This document shows positions 1 through 6,537 of a stretch of 48,076 nucleotides of DNA, one piece after another. The notes under the pieces were generated by a model, which was not told the DNA's origin, searched no databases, and was given only the letters and a program-made list of their open reading frames with translations. This DNA is from Oscillospiraceae bacterium (GTDB taxonomy: Bacteria; Bacillota; Clostridia; Oscillospirales; Acutalibacteraceae), in assembly GCA_031288555.1 (NCBI GenBank), contig JAITRE010000007.1, positions 1 to 48,076 of the forward strand, given 5' to 3'. The position numbers and the translations under genes are program-made. Position 1 is the stretch's first letter. Each line of letters begins with the position of its first letter.

Positions 1-44
1 TTCTTATTAACGTAGAGTAAAAAACTTTCTATTCCTTTTTTCAT
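1..44 (-). CDS. 5' end of an unidentified leftward gene (cut by window edge)
   Basis: An ATG at 44 reading left opens a frame of 14 codons up to the window edge, starting MKKGIESFLLYVNK. A GGGAG-type ribosome binding site at 51-57 lies six bases upstream, which supports a true start. The N-terminus vaguely resembles the first helix of a tyrosine recombinase (a SAM-like core-binding domain begins this way), but 14 residues are far too few to assign a family. The rest of the gene lies outside the window. Confidence 0.45.
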   Translation of the reverse strand, partial: MKKGIESFLLYVNK

Positions 45-72
45 TCAATTAACTCCCTAAAAAAATATTGAA

Positions 73-92
73 GGGGGGCAGGGGTGGGGGGG
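73..92 (+). other. G-run cluster (potential G-quadruplex)
   Basis: Three runs of 6, 4 and 7 guanines separated by CA and a single T, on the + strand. The long runs can be subdivided, so four G-tracts are available for an intramolecular quadruplex. It lies about 30 bases upstream of the leftward gene that starts at 44, so it is C-rich in that gene's coding orientation. I see no comparable G-run elsewhere in this very AT-rich window. Confidence 0.6.
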
Positions 93-152
93 TTATATCT
101 ATTTTTTCATAAATTAGGGGAACAAAAAGTTTTAGATAATAATCCTTGTATG

Positions 153-200
153 ATTATAATTTGTTTTAATTTTAAAAATATACTTGATAAAATTAAGCTT
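153..200 (+). repeat. Direct repeat, copy 1
   Basis: The first 32 bases (153-184) are identical to 3007-3038, and the following 15-16 bases match with a few differences. Copy 1 sits just before the remnant signal-peptide reading frame at 213. Copy 2 sits just upstream of the calpain-like gene. Together they bracket that gene in direct orientation. Confidence 0.6.
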
Positions 201-212
201 AGATATTTTATA

Positions 213-340
213 ATGAAAAAATATTTGACGTTTTTTATTTTTTAATTAATATTTTAACAAATTTAACTGTAAGTGATGCAAAACCAAAGAAATTAATTTC
301 AGGCAGCTCTAATGTAATTTACTCATCTAATCCAAGTTGA
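213..340 (+). pseudogene. Frameshifted remnant of a small secreted protein
   Basis: ATG at 213 starts MKKYLTFFIF and hits a stop at 243 inside a T-rich run. Shifting by one base at the run continues as LINILTNLTVSDAKPKKL and onward to a TGA at 338-340. The joined product has a typical signal-peptide layout: two lysines, a hydrophobic core and a small-residue D-A-K junction. It then becomes Ser/Asn-rich, and reading through the TGA gives more Ser/Asn codons before another stop. No clear Shine-Dalgarno sequence precedes the ATG. I read it as a decayed secreted-protein gene, but a chance pattern in AT-rich DNA cannot be excluded. Confidence 0.35.
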
Positions 341-353
341 TCCTCAAATTCAT

Positions 354-2969
354 CTAACTTTCAGGACTAAAATAAATTTTTCCATTCATAGAATTTTCTT
401 GAATTTCTTTTATAAAATTTCCTACAGTAGAATTTTCATTAAAACGTCGCATTTCAGAAAAATCTTTTAATTCATCATAAGCCAAAGAATAACTTTCAAA
501 ATTTGTTTCAGGATCTCCAAATATCTTTTTTGTTTTTAAATAATCAACAAACTTAATTATAAAATCTTTAACACTTGTAGAATCTTTAATGCCTTCAAGT
601 TTTATAAAATCTTTCAAATAAGAAACATCAATACCTAAAAATCCTTCTTTGAAAAATTCGCAATTTTCTACATAATCTTCATCATCTTCAATATTAAAAA
701 CGTCGTTTTTAAAATATTCTAAGAGTAAATTTTCAAATAGTGCTGGTTGTTGTTCTATATTAATAGAACTTTCTGTAAGACAAAGAAGCGGTGTTGATAA
801 ATATGCTAATTTCTTTAAAAAACTTTTAAGAAGAATTTTTTTTTGCGAAGCATAATCATCAACGATTTCTTTTAAAAATTTCTTATCTTCTCCATATTTT
901 ATTTTAAAACCCAAATTTTTAAAACTTTCTTCTGTTATATTTACGTTGAATTTTTCAAAAATTACTTTTTTTGATAAAAAACAAGCAAAATCCCTCACAA
1001 CATCTTGAATATAAAGATTATTACTATTAATATCATAAATACTTTTGTTTATTTTAAATTTTATAAAATTTTCTAAACAATTATATAAGATATATTGTTT
1101 TCCCGTTAGAAAACTTAAAATATTCTTTTCATTATAAATATCTTTTATATAATTTGCTAAATCTTCTTCTGTGTTAAATAACTTTGCATTTGTCAATTTT
1201 TTTTTGTAGTCGTTAGTTTTTTTAGCAGAAACATATTTAAAAGTGTTAAAATTTTTAAAAAACGATTGAGCATCCATAAAAAATACGCCGTTAGGCAGTC
1301 TAATAAAACCATGTAATTCAGGTTTTCCTGTCGTTTTGTTTAAAAATGTTGCACTAACAAGCCCCGTGCTTCCGTGAGGATTACGAAGCTTAATAAACTC
1401 GTAGTTTCGTCCTTTTTCATCTTTAATTTCATAATTTTCAAAACCAAGTATTGGATAACTATGTGAATAATAAATCCCATCTTCAGTAGTGAAATCATCT
1501 GATTTTCCTTCTGCGTGTTTTGATACAAAAATAAAATTTTCATTGTGCATTCTTTTAAGTTTGTTGAAATTTTCTCCCGTTAATTGATCAATTTTAGTTT
1601 CGTCATTAATATCAGGAAGAAGATTTGTTAAAACTTCTGGGGAGCTTCCACCTCCTCCTAAAGTCATTTCAATGATAGAGCTTGAAAATAAAACACTATT
1701 TAAATAACTTTTTTTTGAATAAATTAAAAAAGCAGTATAGGCTTTTTGCAACATTAAAAACCACAACTTTGATTTTCCTTTCATATTATAAGGAACAGTT
1801 TTTAAAACCCTAAATATAGTACCATTAATTTTTACATCAACTGTATTTTTTTCTTTATTATCTCTCATGATTGTTTGAAAAAAATTTTTTTCGTAACGAT
1901 GCAAAATTGAAGCTATCGCACTTTCAAAATAACAATCACCAGTAAAATCTTGATTTAAATCTTCAAGTTTCGGAGAACCGCTTTCAAAAAGTTCAATAGA
2001 CGACATATCGACAAACTCATCTTCTCCTTTGTTTACCTCTCTTTTATCTTTATGATAATCTTTCACTATAATAATTTTGTCTTCATTGTAAAATATATCT
2101 TTAAAATTTGTTGTGGTTTCTCTTTGAATTTCGGTATTTTCTAAATTTTTCTGCATTTCAGAAAAAATTTTTTTATATTCATCCCAAAATTCTCTTACAG
2201 AATCAGATCTTAATAAACCACTAAAATCTTCAATTTTTAAATCAGAAATTTCAGTTTTATTTAATTTATTTCTAATATTTGAAGCCATTTTTTTAATTCT
2301 TTGAATTTCTAAAGAAGACTCATCGATTTTATTAACTTTAAGAACGTCATTTTTTATTTTTTCTACATCAAAATTCTTTCCATATTTATTTAAAATATCA
2401 TCAACAATATTTTTTATAAAAACAATATCGTCATTATACGTTTTTCTTCTATTTTGATCACGTTCTCTATTAACAAAGCTTGTATTAGAACCCTCTGATT
2501 TAATTTTTTCAATTTTTTCCCCTCTCTTTCCTTGTTTTTCTTCAATCGCTTTTTGAATTAAACATAAAATTTTTATATTTTTCTCTGAAACTTTAAGATC
2601 AGATTCTTTACCTATAGGAAAATCTTTTTGTGCATAAGCTTTTAAATTTATATTTGTTCGATCGGGTATAAATGACGTAGTTGTAAGTGCAGCTAGTAAG
2701 CCAAACAATGGCACTTTTCTAAAGTTAACTCCCCCGAAAATCTGTTTTAATTCAACATCATTTAAACATAGCAGAGCATTAATATAGTCTTCGCAAGTAA
2801 TATTAAAACCTTTACTTATAGCAAAAGGTATTATTTTTTCATTCAACAATCGAGCAATCTCATGTCTATTCTCAGTTTTTAAGGATTTTTTGAACTTTTC
2901 AATTGATTTTTTAAAATCTCGATTCTGCTCTATTTCTTTCTGAAATCTTTTAAATTCATTTAAAGACAA
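354..2969 (-). CDS. Calpain-like (peptidase family C2) cysteine protease, 871 aa
   Basis: Large protein with a central calpain-type papain-fold domain. The Cys box at about residues 335-356 reads DLNQDFTGDCYFESAIAS, which matches the calpain QGxxGDCWxxAAxAS pattern with Cys346. The WxxLLxKAY-like helix is at 403-412 (WFLMLQKAYT), a GGGGSSPEVLTNL segment at 438-450, the His box YSHSYPILGF has His503, and LRNPHG gives Asn530. The Cys-His-Asn triad is therefore complete. Residues 1-320 are charged and helical with one hydrophobic stretch (about 86-101) ending near an A-Y-A motif, like a displaced signal sequence. Residues 540-871 match nothing I recognise. There is no N-terminal signal peptide. 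Translation starts at TTG with AAGGAG ten bases upstream. Calpains are typically eukaryotic and scattered in bacteria, so transfer or effector use is an inference. Confidence 0.8.
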   Translation of the reverse strand: MSLNEFKRFQKEIEQNRDFKKSIEKFKKSLKTENRHEIARLLNEKIIPFAISKGFNITCEDYINALLCLNDVELKQIFGGVNFRKVPLFGLLAALTTTSFIPDRTNINLKAYAQKDFPIGKESDLKVSEKNIKILCLIQKAIEEKQGKRGEKIEKIKSEGSNTSFVNRERDQNRRKTYNDDIVFIKNIVDDILNKYGKNFDVEKIKNDVLKVNKIDESSLEIQRIKKMASNIRNKLNKTEISDLKIEDFSGLLRSDSVREFWDEYKKIFSEMQKNLENTEIQRETTTNFKDIFYNEDKIIIVKDYHKDKREVNKGEDEFVDMSSIELFESGSPKLEDLNQDFTGDCYFESAIASILHRYEKNFFQTIMRDNKEKNTVDVKINGTIFRVLKTVPYNMKGKSKLWFLMLQKAYTAFLIYSKKSYLNSVLFSSSIIEMTLGGGGSSPEVLTNLLPDINDETKIDQLTGENFNKLKRMHNENFIFVSKHAEGKSDDFTTEDGIYYSHSYPILGFENYEIKDEKGRNYEFIKLRNPHGSTGLVSATFLNKTTGKPELHGFIRLPNGVFFMDAQSFFKNFNTFKYVSAKKTNDYKKKLTNAKLFNTEEDLANYIKDIYNEKNILSFLTGKQYILYNCLENFIKFKINKSIYDINSNNLYIQDVVRDFACFLSKKVIFEKFNVNITEESFKNLGFKIKYGEDKKFLKEIVDDYASQKKILLKSFLKKLAYLSTPLLCLTESSINIEQQPALFENLLLEYFKNDVFNIEDDEDYVENCEFFKEGFLGIDVSYLKDFIKLEGIKDSTSVKDFIIKFVDYLKTKKIFGDPETNFESYSLAYDELKDFSEMRRFNENSTVGNFIKEIQENSMNGKIYFSPES

Positions 2970-3006
2970 TTTTACAAAACTCCTTATCTAATCAATAACT
3001 TTTAAA

Positions 3007-3053
3007 ATTATAATTTGTTTTAATTTTAAAAATATACTAATAAAATTAAGTTT
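3007..3053 (+). repeat. Direct repeat, copy 2
   Basis: Matches 153-200; the first 32 bases are identical. On the minus strand it contains TATAAT at 3007-3012, about 40 bases upstream of the calpain-like start codon. The repeat may therefore supply that gene's -10 element, although I see no good -35. Confidence 0.6.
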
Positions 3054-4129
3054 AAGCGTTTTAAAATTATCTTTTAAACTATTTGAATTTTTTAAAACAT
3101 TTTTGATAAAATCAAAGCTTATAAAAAACTTAATTAACGCTTATGACATAATAATCAGCAACTATATAAAAATAAATTATAAGTTTTAAAAATAGACAAA
3201 ACATTAGCCAGCTCAAAAAATGTTCCTTCTAATGAGAAAATAGATAAAAAATTTTATGAGTTACTAATAAAATAATAAAAATTAACATAAAAAAGCTTTT
3301 TAAAATTATAAATTCTACAAAGCACAATACAATAAATACAGCGGTTAAATCTCTGTATTTAATATATTTAAGAACAACTTTACATAAATAAACATTCTTT
3401 AAATTTTAAAAACTGTTCATCATAAAATTTTTATCTTGCAACTTTATCCTTGCCAAAATTAATAATTTGCTTTGAATTATTTATAAAATAAACAAATTTA
3501 TTCATATTAGCTTCTTTGTTACCAAAGAAATGCTTATGACTTTATAATAAAGAGTAGTTTTATGTTAAATTTTTTATAATAACAATAACAAACACAATAA
3601 ATGTTATAATCTAGCATATAAAAAACCCTACAACACTACATCTACATATATTCTCCTTCATTTTGATAATATTTATTTTACAATTATGTTGTTTAATTTG
3701 TCTTAATAATAATTTAAAACTATAATTCTATATTACTTAGTTAAACTTTAAAAAATTTATTGTTTTTTAGAAGCAAAATCAATTTTTATAAAGTCTTCTT
3801 TATTTATGCTTTTTTAAAAATATTTTTTATAAATTCAATATAATAAAATTAAATTTATTCTAAAAACTAATCATCTTTATTAATTTTTAAAAAATTTTAT
3901 TTATTAAGTAAATACTTATATTTTATAAAAAAATATCATATTTTATCTATAAAACTAAAAATATATAAACTTTAAAACCATATTTCTCTAAACTCATTAG
4001 CTATGTTTAGCTACAAAATAATTTATTAATTGTTTATATCTATTTTTAAAATAATTTTCTACAATAAACATGATGAATCTATTATGAAATACTTTTAAAA
4101 ACTCAATTATTTTTTATTAGTTTCAGTTA

Positions 4130-4158
4130 TTGCAAATTAGTGTACAACGTGATACTAT
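4130..4158 (+). promoter_or_regulatory. Putative sigma-A promoter with extended -10
   Basis: TTGCAA at 4130-4135, a 17-base spacer, then TACTAT at 4153-4158 preceded by TGA, an extended -10 motif. It points toward the short frame at 4181 and the ABC-like gene at 4493. Confidence 0.4.
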
Positions 4159-4180
4159 TAAACCTGTGAGGTAGAAATTT

Positions 4181-4225
4181 TTGGAATTAAAGGTTCAATA
4201 TGGAATTTTAAGTCAATTTAAGTAG
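4181..4225 (+). CDS. Possible 14-codon leader peptide or gene remnant
   Basis: TTG at 4181 follows a GAGGT ribosome binding site (4168-4172) with eight-base spacing and encodes MELKVQYGILSQFK before TAG. It lies directly downstream of the promoter-like element at 4130-4158, so promoter, binding site and start are correctly ordered. It is far too short for homology. It could be a leader peptide, a remnant, or chance. Confidence 0.25.
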   Translation: MELKVQYGILSQFK

Positions 4226-4453
4226 AATTTTTAATTAAATTAATGTAATTAACAAAAAACTAATTTAAAAAAGAAAATTTTAAACAAAACATTTACATTT
4301 ACATTTCAACAATAATCTACTTTATACTTATTGCAACTAAAAATTTAATTTTAACTAAGTAAAGTTATAAAAATCAAAAACAAAAAATTAATACTTTGTC
4401 ATCATTTTTTTACCAAGCTATGTTGTTTTTTAAGTAAATTTTTAAAATAAGAA

Positions 4454-4483
4454 AGGAGGATAAGAAGATTTTAATATCTTCTT
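4454..4483 (+). promoter_or_regulatory. Ribosome binding site separated from its start by a perfect hairpin
   Basis: AGGAGGA at 4454-4460 is 32 bases from the only possible start, ATG 4493; an in-frame TAA at 4472-4474 excludes upstream starts. The intervening AAGAAGAT (4462-4469) and ATCTTCTT (4476-4483) form a perfect 8-bp stem with a 6-base loop. Folding it leaves about ten unpaired bases between binding site and ATG, a normal spacing. Confidence 0.55.
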
Positions 4484-4492
4484 TTACAAATC

Positions 4493-5149
4493 ATGAAGCT
4501 TTTATTTTTAAGTAATTTTAAGTTCAAATACCTGGATAATTCTGTGTGTAGTGGGTTTTTGACTAATCTTAGTAAGGGATTAGTCTACTCAATAGAAGGA
4601 GAAGAAAACTCCGGTGAACATATGCTTTTAAAATATTCTATTTTCATTCTAACTGGCGGCAAAAATATTTTTTATGAAGGCAGGCCTGTAGAAAAAAGCA
4701 AGTTATTTTTAAATAGTATCTCCTATGTTGCAAAAAAAGACAGTCTACATCCACAAGAAACATTCAAAAAAAATATTAAATTGTATATGAATTTGTTTGA
4801 TGAAAATCAAGAATTTTTGGAAAGAGTTTATTCAACCATTAAAAAACTTGGCTATCAAAATTACAAAAACTACCTAGTTGGCGATTTGTCAAAAGAAGCA
4901 AGATATATAGCATATCTTGCAATTATGTTCAGTAAAAATTCCGAAGTTTTAATCTTAGATGAACCTTTTGCATTACTAACAAAAAATACACAAAAATTCT
5001 TCATAGAATTGTTAAAACAAAAAATAGAAAATAAAACTACCATTATTATGTCTACAAAAATACCAGAATTGAAAGCTCTGATAAACAAAATCGTTTATGT
5101 AAAAGATCTGCAAAATCAATCTATTCACACAACACAATGTAATATTTGA
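4493..5149 (+). CDS. Degenerate ABC-transporter ATPase-like protein, 218 aa
   Basis: Size and layout fit a single ABC ATP-binding subunit, but the catalytic motifs are eroded. The Walker A region at 36-43 reads GEENSGEH instead of GxxGxGK(S/T), so the phosphate-binding Lys and Ser/Thr are missing. The signature at 132-136 reads LSKEA instead of LSGGQ. Walker B (VLILDE, 152-157) is intact with its glutamate. The switch His position near 188 is Thr/Lys. The frame is nevertheless uninterrupted over 218 codons. No permease gene is adjacent. It may be a pseudo-ATPase or a decaying gene. Size is like the ATPases of lactococcin-972 loci, and such a locus without its own ATPase lies at 33-36 kb, but any link is speculation. 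Confidence 0.6.
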   Translation: MKLLFLSNFKFKYLDNSVCSGFLTNLSKGLVYSIEGEENSGEHMLLKYSIFILTGGKNIFYEGRPVEKSKLFLNSISYVAKKDSLHPQETFKKNIKLYMNLFDENQEFLERVYSTIKKLGYQNYKNYLVGDLSKEARYIAYLAIMFSKNSEVLILDEPFALLTKNTQKFFIELLKQKIENKTTIIMSTKIPELKALINKIVYVKDLQNQSIHTTQCNI

Positions 5150-5150
5150 T

Positions 5151-5166
5151 CATTCCACGTGGAACA
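5151..5166. promoter_or_regulatory. parS-like centromere site (ParB/Spo0J binding)
   Basis: The 16-mer CATTCCACGTGGAACA matches the broadly conserved parS consensus TGTTNCACGTGNAACA at every fixed position except the first two. Its central TTCCACGTGGAA is a perfect 12-bp palindrome. It lies one base after the stop codon of the ABC-like gene in otherwise AT-rich spacer. parS sites normally cluster in the origin-proximal part of the chromosome, which would place this window there. Confidence 0.65.
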
Positions 5167-5928
5167 AATAGTAACACCATCAGTAAACATTGTATTGCAA
5201 AAATGTTCAATTTTAAAAACACATATATTAAAGCTTAATTATCCTTAAAAGCTACTTCATAGAATTTTAAATTATCTGTATTTGTTTGTAATTATTTATC
5301 AACTGTTTTTAAAACATTTAAAATTTATATATCCATATTGAATTATTTAAAACCTTAAATTTTCTAAATTTCACTTAATTTAAGATTTTTTATTAAATTA
5401 ATCTTTAAATTTTAAAAGCGTATTAGTGCAAAAACATTAAATTAAAATTGTAAACAATCTAATTTTAAAGTCACTATTTCCGGTAAATTACAAAATAAAA
5501 TAATTTTACATATAAACATTGCAACAATCTTCTATTTTTAAAATATTTTTTCATTTAAAAACGCCACTATTTTCTTTGTTCCTGCATTTTAAAAAATAAA
5601 ACATATGGTTTAAATTAAAAATACCGTCGGCACAGGCAAAATTTAAAAATTAAACCATAAAACTACGTTGGTAAAAACTTTAATTTTCATTCAAACAGCT
5701 AAAAAAATACTTTTTAAAGCATTAAAATACTAATCTTTTAATGAATCCCAAACAATTCCCTAAGATTTCTGTTTTACTTACGTTTAGATTACCTTTTAAG
5801 TTATTTTAAACAATTTAATTTGCATTCATTGCATTTTAATAAATTGCTTTGACTTAAAAAACTCTGCAATTACGTAAACTTTTTTTAATTTGCACTAATC
5901 GTATTGCATTTAATCGGCTTTTTCTACT

Positions 5929-5969
5929 TTGCATGTGATGTGTTCTTTTTAAAATCTCATCACATGCAA
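5929..5969 (+). repeat. Perfect 12-bp inverted repeat (hairpin, possible terminator)
   Basis: TTGCATGTGATG at 5929-5940 and CATCACATGCAA at 5958-5969 are exact reverse complements with a 17-base loop. The downstream CTTTCAACTTTT is only moderately T-rich, so it is a weak terminator candidate on the + strand or a protein-binding site. No gene ends nearby. Confidence 0.45.
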
Positions 5970-6311
5970 CTTTCAACTTTTGCTAAATAAAACTCAAAAT
6001 ATTGTTTAAAAACTATAAAATATTATAAAAATATTTAAATAACTAAAAGCTAAGTGTTGTTGTAACAATGTCAACGCAATACTGCAATTTTAGATAATAG
6101 TTTGATGCTTGTTAATTACATCGTGAAACCTTAAGCATTTTAATACAAAACAACTCTATATAAAATATTTAATAAACTGTTTTTTCAAAACTTTTGCTAT
6201 TTTAAAAATTAACTACTTACAAACTACAATATTTTCTTCAGAAATTATACATTTTAAACTAATTTTTAATACAATTTTTATATTCGTTTTTTAAAAATAT
6301 TTATTAAGCTA

Positions 6312-6340
6312 TTGACTAAAATAAATAATAATGATACCAT
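6312..6340 (+). promoter_or_regulatory. Putative sigma-A promoter for tig
   Basis: TTGACT at 6312-6317, a 17-base spacer and TACCAT at 6335-6340 with a TG extended -10. The -10 is weak, and the leader to the tig start would be about 190 bases. Confidence 0.4.
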
Positions 6341-6537
6341 CTAAGAAAAAGTTTTATTAATCTTGCTACGTTCGAGATTTTCAAATATATTAGTTTTGAA
6401 GAAATTTTAAAATATGCTTTTACGAAAGTGGTTTTGTGTAATTATTTTTAATTTTATTATTAGCTATATTGTTTCAAAAATTTAAGCACAGTTTAAGTTA
6501 AACTAATTTAAAAACGTAGAAACGGAGAAATGCAGTA

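Larger units (their letters stand above)
2970..4492. other. Long AT-rich non-coding stretch
   Basis: About 1.5 kb without a credible full-length gene. Near the left end it holds copy 2 of the direct repeat. At 3183-3275 an open tail of 31 codons without a start (LKIDKTLASSKNVPSNEK...) may be a gene remnant. At 4130-4225 there is a promoter-like element followed by a possible 14-codon reading frame, and at 4454-4483 a ribosome binding site with a hairpin. No tRNA, rRNA or known structured RNA was recognised. Confidence 0.6.
5150..6537. other. Long AT-rich spacer with a parS-like site and an inverted repeat
   Basis: About 1.4 kb with no credible reading frame or RNA gene. It contains the parS-like palindrome at its left edge (5151-5166), an inverted repeat at 5929-5969 with several TTGCA/TGCAA words around it (5820-5970), and a promoter candidate for tig at 6312-6340. 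Confidence 0.6.
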
